In this document: positions 12,001 through 19,794 of the stretch, one piece after another
Layout: each line of letters opens with the position of its first letter
Position numbering within the stretch: position 1 is the first letter of the stretch
DNA from: Streptomyces sp. NBC_00425
GTDB lineage: Bacteria > Actinomycetota > Actinomycetes > Streptomycetales > Streptomycetaceae
Direction of reading: 5' to 3'
DNA: 64,000 nucleotides
NCBI RefSeq assembly: GCF_036030735.1
Contig: NZ_CP107928.1
Span: 9,672,001 to 9,736,000 of the forward strand
The notes under the pieces: generated by a model
The model's input: only the letters and a program-made list of their open reading frames with translations
What the model was told of the DNA's origin: nothing
Databases searched by the model: none
Position numbers and translations under genes: made by a program

Positions 12001-14071
12001 CACCGGCCCCGACGGCGCGCCGGTGGCCCGCGTCGACGCGCTGACCGTGCGGGCGCTGCCCGCCGGGCGCCTCACCGGCCGCGGCGCGGACGGCGGCGCG
12101 GACGGCGGCCTGCTGCAGGTGCACTGGAGCGAACTCGCCGACCTGGGCGCGGCGCCCGCCGGCCCCGCCCCCGCCGAGCGGTGGGCCGTCCTCGAAGGCC
12201 GCTGCGCGGCGCGGACGGCCGCCCTCCTGCACGCCGACGGCGCGGGCCCCGCCCCGCTGCGGGAGCCCGCGCCCGCAGGCGGCGCCGCACCCGGCGTCCT
12301 GGTCGCCGACGCCGTCACCGCCACCGCCACCGCCGGCGCCGCGACGCCGCCCGACGCCGCCCGCGCCGCGCTCGCCGACGCCCTCGCGCTGCTGCAGACC
12401 TGGCTCGCCGAGGAGGCCTGGGCCGACAGCAGACTCGTCCTGCTGACGCAGGGCGCCTGCGCGGCGAAGCCCGGCGAGACGGCCGACCCGGTCGCCGCCG
12501 CCGTCAGCGCACTCGTGCGCACCGCCCAGTCCGAGAACCCCGGCCGCATCGTCCTGCTCGACCTGGACGGCAGCGAGGCCTCCGCGCGCGCCGTGCCCGC
12601 CGCCGTGACCCGGGCCCTGGCGGGGGACGAGCCGCACCTCGCACTGCGCGAGGCCGTGGCCTACGCACCCCGGCTGACGGCCGCCGCGACGGCCGACGAC
12701 ACAAGCCCGCCGCGCCCCATCGACCCCGACGGCACGGTCCTGGTCACCGGCGCCACCGGCTTCCTCGGCCACCTCATCGCCCGCCACCTCGTCACCGCAC
12801 ACGGCGTACGGCATCTGCTGCTGGTCAGCAGGCGCGGAGCCGACGCACCCGGAGCGCCCGAACTGGGCGCCGCACTGACCCAGCTGGGCGCCACCGCCCG
12901 CTTCGCCGCCTGCGACGTGGCCGACCGCGCCGCCGTGCAGCGGCTGCTGGCCGACGTCGGCCCCGCACACCCGCTGACGGCCCTCGTGCACACCGCCGGC
13001 GTCCTCGACGACGGCGTCCTGACCGCCCTGACGCCCGAGCGCATCGACACCGTGCTGCGGCCCAAGGCCGACGCCGCATGGCACCTGCACGAACTGACCC
13101 GCGACCTCGACCTGTCGGCGTTCGTGCTGTTCTCCTCGATCGCCGCACCCCTGGGCACCCCCGGCCAGGCCAACTACGCGGCGGCCAACGCCTTCCTCGA
13201 CGCCCTCGCCCTGCACCGGCACGCCGCCGGACTGCCCGCCCAGTCACTGGGCTGGGGCCTGTGGGGCGACGACGCGGGCATGGCCCAGGAACTCGCCGAA
13301 GCCGACCTGGCCCGCCTCGCCCGCACCGGCATCGCCGCGATGTCCGGCGCCGACGGGCTCGCCCTGTGGGACGCCGCCCTGCGCACCCCGCACGCCCAGC
13401 TCACACCGGCCCGCCTCGACGCGGGCGCCCTGCGCGCCCAGGCCGCCGCCGGCCGGCTGCCCGCACTGCTGCGCGCCCTGGTGCGCACCCCGCCGCGCCG
13501 CGCCGGCGCAGCCTTCGGCGGCCCGCCCGCCGGCGAGCGGCCGCTGCCCGAGCGGCTGGCGCCGATGACGCCCGAGGAACGCCAGAAGACCGTCCTGCAC
13601 CTGGTGCGCACCGAAGTCGCGGGCGTCCTCGGCCACGCCGACGCCCGCCGCCTCGAAGACGAGCGCAGCTTCCAGGAACTCGGGTTCGACTCGCTCACCG
13701 CGGTCGAGCTGCGCGACCGGCTCACCGCCGCGACCGGCCTGCGGCTGTCCGCCACCCTCCCCTTCGACCACCCCACGGCCACCGCCCTCGCCGCGGAGCT
13801 GCTGGGCCGCCTCGCCCCCGCAGACGCCGCGCCGCCCGCCCCGCTGACCGAGGCCCTCGACCGCCTCGAGACGGCACTGGCCCAGGCCGCCGCCGACGGC
13901 GGCGCAGACCACGACCGCGACGGTGTCGGCGGCCGGCTCGGCGAACTGCTGCGCCGCTGGCACAGCGGGCACCGGCCGCCCGCCGCGGACGGCGACGACC
14001 TCCGGTCGGCCACCGACGACGAACTCTTCTCGGCGCTCGACGACGAGTTGGGGCTCGCGGACGCCGAATGA
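2..14071 (+). CDS. Modular type I PKS A (5'-truncated): loading KSQ-AT-ACP, module 1 KS-AT-DH-KR-ACP, module 2 KS-AT-DH-KR-ACP
   Basis: The reading frame is open from base 2, so the gene starts upstream; 4,689 residues are visible. The first KS has Gln in place of the active Cys ([13 protein letters not shown], Gln codon 116-118), so it is a decarboxylating KSQ. Its AT (about 1300-2130) has GHSVGEV and HAFH, the malonyl signature, predicting an acetyl starter; ACP Ser lies in GYNSL near 2675. Module 1: KS 2863-4140 (Cys at 3376), AT 4260-5330 (GHSQGEI and FASH, probably methylmalonyl), DH 5745-6600 ([18 protein letters not shown]), KR about 7285-7870 (LDD, B-type; Ser/Tyr present), ACP 8140-8370. 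Module 2: KS 8440-9720, malonyl AT 10095-10960, DH 11205-12060 (DAALR instead of DxxxH), KR 12730-13300 (LDD), ACP 13590-13810. No ER is present. The acidic tail near 13990-14068 ([13 protein letters not shown]) is a C-terminal docking element, so the chain passes to another PKS. Predicted product: a methyl-branched dienoyl thioester. Confidence 0.95.
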   Translation, partial: GAEAVDAFTSTGLARSVIANRVSYLLGLTGPSWVVDCGQSSALVAVHQACQALRQGDVSLALAGGVNLILAPESQVTVSKFGGMSPQGRAYVFDERAEGYVRGEGGGLVVLKRLSDAVADGDDVVCVIAGGAVTNDGGGAGLTVPSAAGQEEVLRLAYADAGVLPAAVGYVELHGTGTRAGDPVEARALGAVLGRAEGRGEPLRVGSAKTNVGHLEGAAGIVGLIKAALAVRHRLIPASLHFRSPAAGIDLQELNLRVQTQTEPWPQHDDAAPVAGVSSFGMGGTNCHLVLTAGPARQTDARTRHTPAPNADTTSPDGSSNAHPVSTRTTPARTALVPWTLSAKTSAALRGQAARLAEFVRESEGDPVGSVDSVDPVDVGWSLAVTRSVFEHRAVVLGEGREQLLAGLDALAAGKSGADVVRGRATGAGGLAVMFSGQGSQRAGMGRELYAAFPVFAQAFDAACAHLDGELGRSLKALVFAEEGSAEAALLEETQFTQAALFAVESALFALVSSWGVRPDAVIGHSVGEVAAAYAAGVFSLADACRLVAVRGRLMQAARAGGAMIAVAAPAADVAPVVASFGGRLALAAVNGPSAVVVSGDADAAGELAERFRQEGVRVKRLAVSHAFHSPHMDTAVARFEEAVAGIVFREPRLAVISNVTGAPAGEGELTDPGYWAGHIRAAVRFHDGVQALHARGITAYLELGPDPVLTALVKNTLDTHTDTGTTGSVTAVAVSVLHRDKDEARTALRALAALHAHGIGADLTPLLHGGSRVKLPTYAFQHKRYWIDTGTGTAPAAPAAAAAAAGAAAAPAGPGAAVPDALDDSYDGDEPDTVLGQWAARMRGLTGAQGDRLREKLITDLVRRHTAQILEYESAEAVDAAQSFRDLGYNSLTSVELRSRLAGDLGLSLPPSLVYDYPTPEVLARHIVRDLVGAPDPHAVDEILSGLPDAVDEPLAVVGMACRYPGGVTSPESLWDVVSAGVDAIGVFPDGRGWDLDDLYDPERGRSGKTYTRHGGFVYDADMFDAAFFGVSPREAAAMDPQQRLLLETAWESLERARIVPGSLRGSRTGVFVGAMTPEYGPRLYEPAGGSEGYLLTGTTASVASGRIAYTLGLEGPAVTVDTACSASLVALHLAAQSLRAGECALALAGGATVMASPGMFVEFSRQQGLSADGRCKAFSQDADGTGWGEGVGVVVLERLSDARRNGHEVLAVIRGSAVNQDGASNGLTAPNGPSQQRVIRQALANAGLSGADVDAVEAHGTGTRLGDPIEAQALLATYGQEHTPEQPLWLGSLKSNIGHTMAAAGVGGVIKMVMALRHGVLPRTLHVEEPTARVDWTAGAVSLLARERPWPEAGRPRRAAVSSFGISGTNAHLILEQAPGQETTADNAAPAAPSAATAPADAAAAPAPAPAPAPAAVAVVPWVLSAKTPAALREQAARLAGFAAGHPGVDAAAIGSALVRHRTAFDHRAVLVGAHRDALVRGAKALAEPDSPVQAAVQGKTVFVFPGQGSYWHGVAAPLYAQAPVFRARLEECARALAPHVEWDLLQVLLGEGDAALLERVDVVQPALWAVMVSLAELWRSHGVVPDAVAGHSQGEIAAATVAGALSLDDAALVVALRGRAITGIEGACGMLSVALPAGAVRPYLARHADDLEIAVVNGPSSTVVSGTTGALDELARALEADGARWRRIATTFASHSRHVEPIRERVLDLLAPITPRTSETPFYSTVTGGPIDTAGLDAAYWYRNMRRTVEFEKTTRALLADGHTTFVECGAHPVLAQGMQETFEDAAPTAPAGHAAPTAPTAPTAPTVHAAPTAPAGHAAPTAHAAEGAGGAGAAAAVSVPTLRRGQGGLDRFLTSLGQAWERGLDVDFAPLLSWDGEPADLPTYAFQRSRHWLEPARRTADVPAAGLAAAGHPLLGAVTGVAGTQSVVLSGRLSLKSHGWLADHAVAGTVLLPGTAFVEMALRAGDEAGCDVLDELTLQAPLPLPAAHGVRLQVVMQAPDAAGRRAVAVYSRPEEGAPDDDEAWTCHATGVLSADPAPPAAPAAPAGEGLVWPPEGARAVDVGGLYGALAGAGYEYGPVFQGVGAVWRRGAEVFAEVALGEGEREAVAGFGVHPALLDASLHAGLLPAGEAAGEGAGGPRLPFVWSGVRLHATGAAAVRVRIVPAGENGLGLELFDEAGRPVASVASLALREIPAERLRAAAGDDLASPYVVDWSEQPLPEKARPGGIAVLGPAGGTAGFLADSLGVPRHADVDALLAGLRQGAEPPSTVLLAAGDGTGATPLARVHSATRHTLAEMQRWLGSQELAPARLTVVTRGAVATGDGEDVTDLAGAALWGLVRTAQREEPDRFTLVDLDERPRPAGDLARALTADAEPQYAVRGATARVPRLVKAPAPAPASVPAPAPAPASVPASVSGRASRPLDPHGTVLVTGGTGTLGAVFARHLVVAYGVRHLVLVSRRGGQAEGVAGLVEELGALGASVRVAACDVADRQALAGVLASVEAEHPLTAVVHTAGVLDDGTVTALTPERLERVLRPKADAAWHLHELTEHMDLAAFVLFSSVTATLGNPGQANYTAANGFLDGLAQHRHAHGLPACSLAFGLWGQATGLTRHLDDADRARMTRGGLAAMDTEDGLALFDASWAAGRPLAVPARLDTDALRADAAQGRLPALLRTLIRVPARRSAPAGGASSEGAWAQRIARLAIGERAGAVAAFVRTHVATVLGLEGPGAIDDRRALKTYGFDSLASVELRNRLASATGLTLPATLVFDFPTPQAVAGYLLERVAGEDTATAHTAAAAAVPVRVRAADDDPIAIVSMSCRYPGGVTSPQELWRLVADGVDAVGEFPASRGWDEAELYDPDPDAAGKTYCRRGGFLHGAEDFDAEFFGISPREALATDPQQRLLLETAWEAFERAGIDPATLRGSRTGVFAGVMYNDYASRLQPAPAGYEGYLGNGSMGSVASGRVSYTFGLEGPALTVDTACSSSLVALHLAARALREGECTLALAGGVALMATPTTFVEFSRQRALSPDGRCKAFSASSDGTGWAEGVGLILLERLSDARRNGHRVLAVIRGSAVNQDGASNGLTAPNGPAQQRVIRQALADAGLTGADVDAVEAHGTGTTLGDPIEAQALLATYGREHTREEPLWLGSLKSNIGHAQAAAGVGGVIKMVMAMRHERLPRTLHVDEPTPHVDWSGGTMALLTEEQPWPERAGRPRRAAVSSFGISGTNAHLVLEHTPDPTPTGPGTGPGVSTATGSVTAAGAEPAAGSGAGLLAWALSAPTREGLQAQAARLLAHLDGEGEPPRAQDLALSLATTRARLAHRAVALGAGHGELVAALAAAARGQDTPDVVLGAESGGGRTAVMFTGQGSQRPGMGRELYAAFPVFAQAFDAACARLDAGLGRSLKELVFAAPDSAEADLLDRTEFTQAALFAVQSAMYRLAEHFGLAPAALIGHSVGEVSAAHAAGVLTLDDACTLVVARGRLMQAAREGGAMIAIGARETDVAARLARHAGRVEIAAVNGPHAVVISGDADAAEEVAGHFRAQGAKARRLTVSHAFHSPHMDGVLDEFERIAGALAFHEPRIPLVSNVTGRIAGPGELTDPGYWARHIRAAVRFDDGVRTLHREGITTYLELGPHPVLTAMVRDALEDAGQAPAAAAALRAGRPEEHTFLTALAVADTHGAPVDWTALLAGRRARVVDLPTYAFQRSRYWLPTPHAPRDVAGVGQDAPGHPLLGALVELADGEGLVFTGRLALADHPWLGDHVVAGAVVLPGAALADLAVRAGDQAGCTTVDDLTLETPLVLPEHGALRLQVTVGDPDDAGRRPFAVHTRADTAPGGDGAPWTRHATGLLGTDHTAPPAAGDGAWPPPAAAALDLPALHERLESAGLFYGPAFQGVHAAWRLGEEIYLDVRLPDAEAADAHRFGIHPALLDAALRPLALGGQEQRPHDAVPGTGGDRIHIPFLWSGVTLYASGARAVRVRIAPAQAEGAVRLDITGPDGAPVARVDALTVRALPAGRLTGRGADGGADGGLLQVHWSELADLGAAPAGPAPAERWAVLEGRCAARTAALLHADGAGPAPLREPAPAGGAAPGVLVADAVTATATAGAATPPDAARAALADALALLQTWLAEEAWADSRLVLLTQGACAAKPGETADPVAAAVSALVRTAQSENPGRIVLLDLDGSEASARAVPAAVTRALAGDEPHLALREAVAYAPRLTAAATADDTSPPRPIDPDGTVLVTGATGFLGHLIARHLVTAHGVRHLLLVSRRGADAPGAPELGAALTQLGATARFAACDVADRAAVQRLLADVGPAHPLTALVHTAGVLDDGVLTALTPERIDTVLRPKADAAWHLHELTRDLDLSAFVLFSSIAAPLGTPGQANYAAANAFLDALALHRHAAGLPAQSLGWGLWGDDAGMAQELAEADLARLARTGIAAMSGADGLALWDAALRTPHAQLTPARLDAGALRAQAAAGRLPALLRALVRTPPRRAGAAFGGPPAGERPLPERLAPMTPEERQKTVLHLVRTEVAGVLGHADARRLEDERSFQELGFDSLTAVELRDRLTAATGLRLSATLPFDHPTATALAAELLGRLAPADAAPPAPLTEALDRLETALAQAAADGGADHDRDGVGGRLGELLRRWHSGHRPPAADGDDLRSATDDELFSALDDELGLADAE
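5375..5478 (+). repeat. Short tandem repeats encoding an Ala/Pro/Thr linker in PKS A
   Basis: Nine-base units like GCACCCACC recur here, encoding repeated A-P-T between the module 1 AT core and the post-AT region. It lies between domains, where length variation is tolerated. Comparable Pro-Ala linkers lie near 4205-4260. Confidence 0.7.
7189..7252 (+). repeat. CCGGCA-type tandem repeat encoding an A-P/S-V linker in PKS A
   Basis: Hexameric ACCGGC units are interrupted twice by ATCAGTGCCGGC, encoding repeated Ala-Pro and Ser-Val just before the KR nucleotide-binding motif of module 1. The segment reads as a flexible interdomain linker. Confidence 0.7.
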
Positions 14072-14089
14072 ACCCCAGAAAGCGGGTCA

Positions 14090-14119
14090 TTGACAAGTTT
14101 GGGTCAGTGTCCCGAAAAT
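14090..14119 (+). promoter_or_regulatory. Candidate sigma70-type promoter of the MFS exporter
   Basis: TTGACA at 14090-14095 is a perfect -35 hexamer; GAAAAT at 14114-14119 (4 of 6 to TATAAT) follows after 18 bases. The stretch is unusually AT-rich for this DNA and lies in the 85-base gap between the end of PKS A and the exporter start, so the exporter may have its own promoter. Prediction only. Confidence 0.35.
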
Positions 14120-14156
14120 TTAGTGAGCCACTCAGGTGGACGGACAAGGAGCATCG

Positions 14157-15758
14157 GTGAGGAAACTGCGCGGGAATCCGTGGGCAGTCCTGGTGACCAT
14201 GGGGCTCGGGTTCTTCATGACCCTGCTCGACCTGACCATCGTGAACATCGCGATCCCCGACATGATGGACCGGCTCGGCTCGTCCCTCGACCAGGCCCTG
14301 TGGGTCGTCAGCGCGTACGCCCTCGTGCTCGCCGTCACCCTGATCACCTTCGGCCGGCTCGGCGACCTGCGCGGACCGCGGACCCTGTTCATCGCGGGCG
14401 TCACGCTCTTCACGCTGGCCAGCATCGCCTGCGGCCTCGCGGGCACCCCCGGCCTGCTCATCGCCACCCGCGCGGTGCAGGGACTCGGCGCGGCCATGAT
14501 GGTGCCGCAGACCATGGTGCTGATCATGGCGGTGTTCCCGGCCGAACGGCGCGGCACCGCCATGGGCGTGTGGGGCTCGATCGCCGGCGTCGCGACCCTG
14601 TCCGGCCCGACCCTGGGCGGATTCCTGGTCAGCACGGTCGGCTGGCGCTGGATCTTCTTCATCAACGTGCCGATCGGCGTCGCCGTCGTCGTGCTGACCC
14701 TCCTGCTGGTGCCCGACATCAGGCCCGCCCGCGCCCACCGGTTCGACCTTCCCGGCGTCCTCGTCGCCACCGCCGCACTGTTCTGCCTCGCCTTCGGCCT
14801 CCAGGAGGGCGAGCGCTACCACTGGAACGCGGGCATCGTCGCCCTCATCGCCGGCGGCCTGGCCCTCGTCGCGGTGTTCGTCCTGCACCAGCGGCGCCGG
14901 CAGAACGACGAGCCGCTGGTGCCGTTCGCGCTGTTCCGCGACCGCAACTTCACCGTGATGACCACGATCGTCGCCCTGATCTCCATGGCCCTGCTCGGCC
15001 TGGTGCTGCCGATGAACATCTATCTGCAGTCCGTGCTCGGCATGAGCGCCGTCCAGGCCGGCCTCACCCTCGCGCCGTCCCCGATCCTGTCGATGACCAC
15101 CGCGCCCTTCGCGGGCCGGCTCTCGGACCGCATCGGCGGCAAGAACGTCCTGCTCTTCGGCCTCGTCATCTACGGCACGGGCATCTGCCTCGTACTGCTG
15201 CTCGCCGGCGCCGACAGCTCCTGGTACACCTTCACCCTGCCGATGGCCGTGGTCGGCCTGGGCACCGGCTGCCTGCTCGCGCCGATGTCGAGCGAGGCGA
15301 TGCGCAACGTGCCGCCGCAGCTGGCCGGCGCGGCCTCGGGCCTCAACAACACGATCCGGCAGATCGGTTCGGTCCTCGGCGCCTCCGTCGTGGGCGCCGT
15401 GCTGCAGAGCCGGCTCACCGCGAACCTGCACTCCCAGGCGCAGGCCCGCGCCGCCGAACTGCCCCCGGCCTCCCGCGACGGCTTCGTCGGCGCCTTCTCG
15501 CACGGCGACACCCCCGACGCCGGCGCACTCCAGGCGCTCGCCGCCGACCTGCCCGCGCAGAGCGCGGACCGCCTCGGCAAGCTGGCCGGCGAGGTCTACG
15601 ACCAGGGATTCGTGGCCACCATGCACGCCTCGCTCGTCCTGCCGCTCAGCGCCGTCGCCGTCGCCGCGGTGCTGTGCACGCTCGCCCACAACCATCTGAG
15701 CCGCAAGACGGCCGCCGCCCCGGCGCCCGTCACGACGGAGCCGGAGCCCAGCCGCTGA
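14157..15758 (+). CDS. MFS multidrug exporter, DHA2 (14-TM, EmrB/QacA) family
   Basis: A 533-residue membrane protein with DHA2 hallmarks: LDLTIVNIAIP in the first helix, a loop 2-3 motif A (GRLGDLRGPRTL), and motif C (GPTLGGFLV) in helix 5. The length fits 14 helices. Such pumps export small molecules at the expense of the proton gradient; its place inside the cluster suggests export of, or self-resistance to, the product. I prefer the GTG at 14157 because AAGGAG at 14146-14151 lies five bases ahead; an in-frame GTG at 14136 would add seven residues without a comparable site. The C-terminal part (about 14920 onward) has a long periplasmic-type loop near 15430-15600, as is common in actinomycete members. 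Substrate is unknown. Confidence 0.93.
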   Translation: MRKLRGNPWAVLVTMGLGFFMTLLDLTIVNIAIPDMMDRLGSSLDQALWVVSAYALVLAVTLITFGRLGDLRGPRTLFIAGVTLFTLASIACGLAGTPGLLIATRAVQGLGAAMMVPQTMVLIMAVFPAERRGTAMGVWGSIAGVATLSGPTLGGFLVSTVGWRWIFFINVPIGVAVVVLTLLLVPDIRPARAHRFDLPGVLVATAALFCLAFGLQEGERYHWNAGIVALIAGGLALVAVFVLHQRRRQNDEPLVPFALFRDRNFTVMTTIVALISMALLGLVLPMNIYLQSVLGMSAVQAGLTLAPSPILSMTTAPFAGRLSDRIGGKNVLLFGLVIYGTGICLVLLLAGADSSWYTFTLPMAVVGLGTGCLLAPMSSEAMRNVPPQLAGAASGLNNTIRQIGSVLGASVVGAVLQSRLTANLHSQAQARAAELPPASRDGFVGAFSHGDTPDAGALQALAADLPAQSADRLGKLAGEVYDQGFVATMHASLVLPLSAVAVAAVLCTLAHNHLSRKTAAAPAPVTTEPEPSR

Positions 15759-15801
15759 CGCCCCGCCGGCCGTAGCCGCCCCACCCGCCCGCCCCCGATC
15801 C

Positions 15802-15837
15802 CCGGCTCCCGCGGACATCCCCCGCCGCGGGAGCCGG
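15802..15837. terminator. Perfect 13-bp hairpin after the MFS gene
   Basis: CCGGCTCCCGCGG (15802-15814) pairs perfectly with 15825-15837 around a 10-base loop, 44 bases after the exporter stop. There is no U-tract, as is common for Streptomyces terminators. Confidence 0.6.
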
Positions 15838-15844
15838 AACGCCA

Positions 15845-15879
15845 CAGGGCGCGGTGTCCGAGAAGGACACCGCGCCCTG
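15845..15879. terminator. Perfect 15-bp hairpin with a 5-base loop
   Basis: CAGGGCGCGGTGTCC (15845-15859), loop GAGAA, and its exact complement (15865-15879) form a very stable stem seven bases after the previous hairpin. Together they look like a tandem terminator, probably working from both sides between convergent genes. Confidence 0.65.
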
Positions 15880-16194
15880 CAGCATGCGGGGGAGGAGGGA
15901 CGGGACCCGCCCTCCCCACCCCTCGCCGCCCCCGAGCCGGCAAACACCGTCACCACCCCGCCGCCCGCCGCCCGCCCGGGGCCGGGGAACCCGGACGCGC
16001 CGCCCGCCCACCGCAACACGCGCCGCCCGGCGGCATGCGACCACACCACCCGCCCCGCAGCCTGCCGTCCGCCCGGGCGCCCGAACCGGCTCCCGGCCAC
16101 CGCACAGGCGCCGGCCGGCGGCACACGAGCAGACCGCCGTCCGGCCGCCGGCCCGCTGCACGCCCGGCCGTCCGGCGTACGCCCGCCGCCCGCT

Positions 16195-16325
16195 GCCCGC
16201 TCTCCCGGCCGTCCGGCACCCGCCCGGCTGCTTCGGCACCCGCCCGGCTGTCCGGCATCCGCCGCGCCGTCCGGGGCACGCCGCGCCGTCCGGGGCACGC
16301 CGCGCCGTCCGGGGCACGCCGCGTC
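16195..16325. repeat. Degenerate 19-20-base tandem repeat array in non-coding DNA
   Basis: Three exact 19-base units GCCGCGCCGTCCGGGGCAC lie at 16261-16279, 16280-16298 and 16299-16317, followed by a partial fourth. Before them, 20-base relatives (CGGCACCCGCCCGGCTG plus three variable bases) occur from about 16205. Every unit carries a CCGG core. No spacers of CRISPR type are present. Confidence 0.75.
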
Positions 16326-16388
16326 GGGCGGCGTCTGCGTCGCTGTCCGGGGAGGCCGTGCGCCGGGGCCGTGCGCCCGACGCCGCGG

Positions 16389-16419
16389 CGCCCGCCCCCC
16401 TTCTTTCCCGGGGCGGGCG
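16389..16419 (-). terminator. Hairpin downstream of the P450 gene
   Basis: CGCCCGCCCC (16389-16398) pairs with GGGGCGGGCG (16410-16419) around an 11-base loop, 22 bases beyond the stop of the leftward P450 gene. It is a probable terminator for that transcript. Confidence 0.5.
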
Positions 16420-16441
16420 GGGCAGGTTCAGCGGCCGGCGT

Positions 16442-17647
16442 TCACCAGCGCACGTGCAGCGCCGACAGGCCGCCGGTCAGTGTGTTGTCCCGGAACTGCA
16501 GCTCGTCCAGGCCGGTGGCGAGCTGCAGGCCGGGGAAGCGCTCGAACAGCGTGGAGAACACGATCTGCAGCTCCAGACGGGCCAGCCCCGAGCCGAGGCA
16601 GAACCGCGGACCGTGCCCGAAGGCGAGGTGCTGGGTGCTGTCGCGGGTGATGTCGAAGGAGTTCGGGTCGGAGAAGATGTCCGGGTCGCGGTTGGTCGCC
16701 GTGAACGCCAGCAGCACCAGATCGCCCTCGGGAATGGTCAGGTCGCCCACCTGGATGTCCTCGTGCGCGTACCGCGGCAGCACGTCCTGGGTGGACGGGG
16801 CGGCCATCCGCAGGATCTCCTCGACCGCGCACTGGACGTGCCCCTGCGGGTCGGCCTGCAGCTTGGCCCGCTGCTCGGGGTGGGTGAGCAGCAGCAGCGT
16901 GCCCAGGTCGAGCCGGGTCACGGTCGTCTCGTGGCCCGCGAAGAGAATGCCGGAGGCCATCCGCGCGATCTCCGCGTCCTCCAGGCCCTCCCGCTCCTGC
17001 GCCGCGACGAGGTCGGAGAAGACGTCCTCCGCGGGGTCGCGCCGCTTCACCTCGACCAGGCGAAGCATGTAGTCGTTCAGCTCCGCCCAGGCCGCCTTCG
17101 CCGCGTCCACGTCGTCCAGGCTGGTCGAGCCCGCCGACAGCCTGCGGAACTCCTCGCGGTCCTCGCCGGGCACCCCGAGCAGCTGGCAGATCACCAGGAC
17201 CGGCAGCGGGAACGACAGCGCCTCATGGAAGTTGCCCGGGTTCGGGCCCGCCTCGAGCCCGTCGAACAGCTGCCCCACGAGCTCCTCGACACCGGTCTTC
17301 AGATGCGCGACACGGCGGGCGGAGAACGCCGGCGAGAGCAGCCGCCGAAAGCGGGTGCGGGTGGGCACCTCGTCCTCGGGCTTGCCGAGCGGGCCGGTCA
17401 GCACGGCGGCGTTGGCGACCCGCGCGGCCCGCTCCGGATGCGCGTGCGAGCGGCCCAGACGCGGGTCGTTGAGCAGCTGCTTCACCTCGCCGTAGCGGGT
17501 GACCAGCCACGCCTCGTCCCCCGCGGACGTGCCGACCCGCACCACCGGAGACTGCGAGCGCAGCGCGCGGAACTTCGGTGCGATGCCGTTGACGTCCTGC
17601 GGGTCACGCGGGAAGGGCAGTCGGGCGAGGTCTTGAGCCTGGGTCAC
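16442..17647 (-). CDS. Cytochrome P450 monooxygenase (soluble, bacterial class I type)
   Basis: A 401-residue P450, normal for soluble actinomycete enzymes. The heme loop is FGHGPRFCLG (Cys thiolate ligand), the I-helix oxygen-activation motif is AGHETT, and the K-helix ExxR is EILR. It would hydroxylate or epoxidise a cluster intermediate with electrons from a ferredoxin, possibly the one encoded at 28734. Start is GTG at 17647, with GAGGAG eight bases upstream. A -10-like hexamer (TAGCGT, 17704 to 17699) and a heptamer direct repeat (17713-17730) precede it, so it probably has its own regulated promoter despite lying downstream of the TetR gene. The closest subfamily cannot be fixed by eye, and neither can the position it oxidises. 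Confidence 0.95.
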   Translation of the reverse strand: MTQAQDLARLPFPRDPQDVNGIAPKFRALRSQSPVVRVGTSAGDEAWLVTRYGEVKQLLNDPRLGRSHAHPERAARVANAAVLTGPLGKPEDEVPTRTRFRRLLSPAFSARRVAHLKTGVEELVGQLFDGLEAGPNPGNFHEALSFPLPVLVICQLLGVPGEDREEFRRLSAGSTSLDDVDAAKAAWAELNDYMLRLVEVKRRDPAEDVFSDLVAAQEREGLEDAEIARMASGILFAGHETTVTRLDLGTLLLLTHPEQRAKLQADPQGHVQCAVEEILRMAAPSTQDVLPRYAHEDIQVGDLTIPEGDLVLLAFTATNRDPDIFSDPNSFDITRDSTQHLAFGHGPRFCLGSGLARLELQIVFSTLFERFPGLQLATGLDELQFRDNTLTGGLSALHVRW

Positions 17648-17698
17648 GGTCGTGCTCCTCGGGTCAGCGGAATCAAAGGACGGGCGCTCCCGGGAGCG

Positions 17699-17730
17699 AC
17701 GCTAGGCAGCGCGGCTAAAGGTGTCTTAAA
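17699..17730 (-). promoter_or_regulatory. SARP-like heptamer direct repeat plus -10 for the P450 at 16442
   Basis: Read toward the gene: TTTAAGA, 4 bases, TTTAGCC, 8 bases, then TAGCGT as -10, giving a leader of about 45 bases. An 11-base repeat period with 8 bases between the downstream repeat and the -10 is the known geometry of Streptomyces antibiotic regulatory protein (SARP) sites. The same TTTA-N7-TTWA pattern recurs at 30219-30236 and 30248-30265. Binding is inferred. Confidence 0.5.
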
Positions 17731-17780
17731 CCGCCTTCCGCACGAACCGGGACCCCGCCCGCCCCCTTGGGGCGCCGGCC

Positions 17781-18428
17781 TCACCGCTCCAGCGAGGGCG
17801 CCATCAACTCCAGCGTGCGGTCGAAGAGATCGCCGATGTCCGGCTCGCCGTCACGCTCCACCCAGTAACGCAGCGTCTCGGTGACCGCCCCGCCGACGGC
17901 CGCCGCCAGCACCCGCATCTCGTAACCGTCCGGATCGGCGCCGGACGGCCCGGCCAGCAGGCCGGCCAGCTCACGCAGACCCTCCTGCGTGCGCTGCGCG
18001 TTGAGCGCCCGCAGCTCGGGCGTGTCGTTGATCATCCGCAGCCGGGCCAGCAGCGCCCCGCGGTCCCCCTCGAGGGCGCCGCTGCGCTGGATGCCGCGCA
18101 GCACCGCCCGCAGCCCCTCCACCACCGACACGCCCGCCGGCAGCTCCGACACGAAATGCAAGGACCGCTCCCGGCCCCCGCCCAGCCCCCCGCCCAGCCC
18201 CTCGCCCAGCCCCTCGCCCTGTCCCCGCTCATGGATCCCGGAGAGGATCACCTCTTCCTTCGACGGGTAGTAGCGGTAGAACGTCGTGGTCGAGATCTCC
18301 GCCGCCGCGGCGATCTGCTCGACCGTCGTCTCCCGGTACCCGCGCTCCGTGAACAGACGCAGCGTCTCTCGCTGGATCGCCTGCTTGACCTTGACTTTCT
18401 TCATCTCCCGAAGCCCCACGCCGGTCAT
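17781..18428 (-). CDS. TetR/AcrR-family transcriptional regulator
   Basis: About 215 residues. The N-terminal helix-turn-helix is clear: a GLREMKK lead-in, then QRETLRLFTERGYRETTVEQ followed by IAAAAEISTTTFYRYYPSKE, the typical TetR DNA-binding core. The C-terminal ligand domain is variable, with a Gly-rich GEGLGEGLGGGLGGG stretch (about 18165-18225) encoded by short repeats. Such proteins usually repress nearby genes until a small ligand binds; the adjacent P450, the KASIII gene or the exporter could be targets. I chose ATG 18428 because the GLRExKK segment is usually part of the family's N-terminus. The frame stays open to a GTG at 18554, but that extension encodes a transposon-derived peptide. 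No strong ribosome site is visible for either start. Confidence 0.85.
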   Translation of the reverse strand: MTGVGLREMKKVKVKQAIQRETLRLFTERGYRETTVEQIAAAAEISTTTFYRYYPSKEEVILSGIHERGQGEGLGEGLGGGLGGGRERSLHFVSELPAGVSVVEGLRAVLRGIQRSGALEGDRGALLARLRMINDTPELRALNAQRTQEGLRELAGLLAGPSGADPDGYEMRVLAAAVGGAVTETLRYWVERDGEPDIGDLFDRTLELMAPSLER

Positions 18429-18499
18429 GATGCCATCCGCCCGCACGCCTCCCAAGCGCCGCGAAAGGGGTGCGCAAGGCCCTCCTGCGACCGTGACCC

Positions 18500-18554
18500 G
18501 ACCTTCACTGGGGTGGAAGCGGTACTTGAACGCCCGCTTGACCTGCTGCGTCAC
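18500..18554 (-). pseudogene. Remnant of the 5' end of an IS200/IS605-family tnpB gene
   Basis: A GTG at 18554 opens MTQQVKRAFKYRFHPSEG, which matches the recognisable N-terminus of TnpB/OrfB proteins (VKRAFKYRFYPTPEQ type) from Streptomyces IS200/IS605 elements. Similarity stops after about 18 residues, and the frame then runs through unrelated sequence into the TetR gene. None of the catalytic RuvC or zinc-finger parts is present. It is evidently a scar of an insertion; by chance it stays in frame with tetR and could lengthen that protein by 42 residues. Confidence 0.55.
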
Positions 18555-18652
18555 GCCTCACGCTGTATCAACTCCCCTGTGAGCAGCGCCTGTCGGTCCG
18601 TGGGTCAGTGGACGCCGGTCCGCTCCGGCGGCCAACCGGCTTTCCCTGCCCT

Positions 18653-18721
18653 GCTCCGCAGGAGCTTCGTTTTTCTCCCCCGCAAGCGGGAGGTACCCCC
18701 ACCCCTGCCTGAAGGCAGGGG
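18653..18721. repeat. Hairpin cluster resembling an IS200/IS605 element end
   Basis: Three stem-loops occur in 70 bases: GCTCC/GGAGC (18653-18665), a CCGC/GCGG stem near 18680, and CCCCTGCC-TGAA-GGCAGGGG (18702-18721). Subterminal hairpins in C/G-rich sequence are typical of IS200/IS605 ends, and the nearby tnpB scar supports this reading. It also forms the leader of the KASIII gene, ending about 20 bases before its start. Confidence 0.4.
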
Positions 18722-18742
18722 CATCCACGAAGGAGAGACCCG

Positions 18743-19768
18743 ATGAAAGCGGACAACGTCTACCTGGCCGGCATCGGCACGTGCATCCCCGAGCGGGTCA
18801 CGATCGACGAGGCCGTCGAGCGGGGGTGGTACGACGCCGCCCTGCGCGAGTCCAGCGGCATGATCTCGGTGGCCGTCGCCGGTGACACGCCCGCCCCCGA
18901 CATGGCCGTCAGCGCCGCCCGCGACGCACTCAAACGCTCCGGGCACGACCCCGGCGACATCGACGCGCTCATCCACACGCCCGTCTTCCACCAGGGCCCC
19001 GACATCTGGTCGGCCCCCCACTACATCCTCCACCACACCGTCGACCGGCCCGTCCCGGCACTCGAACTGCGCCAGGGCTGCCTGGGCATGCTCACCTCGC
19101 TGCGCTTCGCCGCCGACCTGCTGCGCGCCGAACCGGACTCCACCGCCGTCCTGGTCACCGCGGGCGACAACTTCTCCACACCGAACGTGGACCGCTGGTC
19201 CGTCAGCGACAACTACGTCCTGGGCGACGGCGGTTCGGCCGTCGTGGTCTCCAAACGCGGCGGCTTCGCCCGGCTGCTGTCCGTGGGCTCCGTGTCCATC
19301 CCGGAGGCGGAGCTGCTGCACCGCGGCGGCGACCCGCTCTTCCCGCCGAGCGCCACCCTCGGCAAGCCCCTCGACCTCGACGCCCGCGTCGACCACCTGC
19401 GCCGGCAGTGGGCCCAGGGCGTCGTCCCGCCCCTCTTCCACCTCGGCGACGTCGTCAACGAGGCCGTCGACGCCGTCCTCGCCGAGGCCGGCCTGACCAT
19501 GGACGACATCACCAGGGTCGCCCACAGCGCAGTGGCCCGCGACCAGGTCACGAACGGGTTCCTCGACCCGCTGGGCATCGACGAGACGCGCGGCACCTGG
19601 GAGGTCAACCGCCGCACCGGGCACTGCGGCGGCACCGACCAGATCGTCGGCCTCGACCACCTGCTCTCCACGGGCCGCCTGCGTCCCGGCGACCACGTCC
19701 TGCTGCTCGCCGCGGCCGTGGGCATGGAAGTCGGCGCGGCCGTCCTGGAAATCACCGAGATCCCCTAA
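18743..19768 (+). CDS. KASIII-like acyltransferase (CerJ/ChlB3-ChlB6/DpsC type)
   Basis: A 341-residue thiolase-fold protein. The nucleophile Cys113 lies in ELRQGCLGML and His261 in RVAHSAV. At the position of the FabH catalytic Asn the sequence reads GHCGGTDQ, giving Asp299. A Cys-His-Asp set is known for KASIII homologues that form ester or thioester bonds instead of C-C bonds, such as CerJ and the ChlB3/ChlB6 group. I therefore infer acyl transfer from a carrier protein to another carrier, a sugar or the scaffold, rather than fatty-acid initiation. The next gene, 26 bases on, encodes a discrete carrier protein, as in the chlorothricin ChlB2/ChlB3 pair. ATG 18743 has AAGGAG seven bases upstream. 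The acyl group and acceptor are unknown. Confidence 0.85.
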   Translation: MKADNVYLAGIGTCIPERVTIDEAVERGWYDAALRESSGMISVAVAGDTPAPDMAVSAARDALKRSGHDPGDIDALIHTPVFHQGPDIWSAPHYILHHTVDRPVPALELRQGCLGMLTSLRFAADLLRAEPDSTAVLVTAGDNFSTPNVDRWSVSDNYVLGDGGSAVVVSKRGGFARLLSVGSVSIPEAELLHRGGDPLFPPSATLGKPLDLDARVDHLRRQWAQGVVPPLFHLGDVVNEAVDAVLAEAGLTMDDITRVAHSAVARDQVTNGFLDPLGIDETRGTWEVNRRTGHCGGTDQIVGLDHLLSTGRLRPGDHVLLLAAAVGMEVGAAVLEITEIP

Positions 19769-19794
19769 AGCCCGCACGAGGAGAGAGACCTGCC

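Larger units (their letters stand above)
15759..16441. other. 683-base non-coding interval between the exporter and the convergent P450 gene
   Basis: I see no convincing gene here. It contains two perfect inverted repeats just after the exporter (15802-15837, 15845-15879), a C/G-rich segment with degenerate 19-20-base tandem repeats (about 16195-16325), and a hairpin just beyond the P450 stop (16389-16419). Open frames across it lack a ribosome site and consist of Arg/Pro/Ala low-complexity sequence. Confidence 0.75.
18429..18742. other. Divergent 314-base interval: tnpB remnant and hairpin-rich leader
   Basis: The interval lies between the TetR gene (leftward) and the KASIII gene (rightward). 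Its left part carries a minus-strand fragment coding for a TnpB-like N-terminus. Its right part (18653-18721) holds three hairpins and ends in an AAGGAG ribosome site. No convincing -10/-35 pair was found for the KASIII gene. Confidence 0.65.

Noticed and set aside
16261..16317. CRISPR array
   Set aside because: The 19-base units abut with no unique spacers, and no cas genes are near.
15854..17884. A 676-codon plus-strand open frame across the exporter/P450 gap and the P450
   Set aside because: It is antisense to a clear P450, and the first part is low-complexity Pro/Arg sequence without a ribosome site.
18429..18554. TetR start at GTG 18554
   Set aside because: The extension encodes a TnpB-like peptide and unrelated residues. 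The family core begins with GLREMKK after 18428.
18743..19768. FabH-type 3-oxoacyl-ACP synthase III for fatty-acid or PKS priming
   Set aside because: The Asn of the Cys-His-Asn triad is replaced by Asp, and both PKS loading modules are self-sufficient KSQ types.
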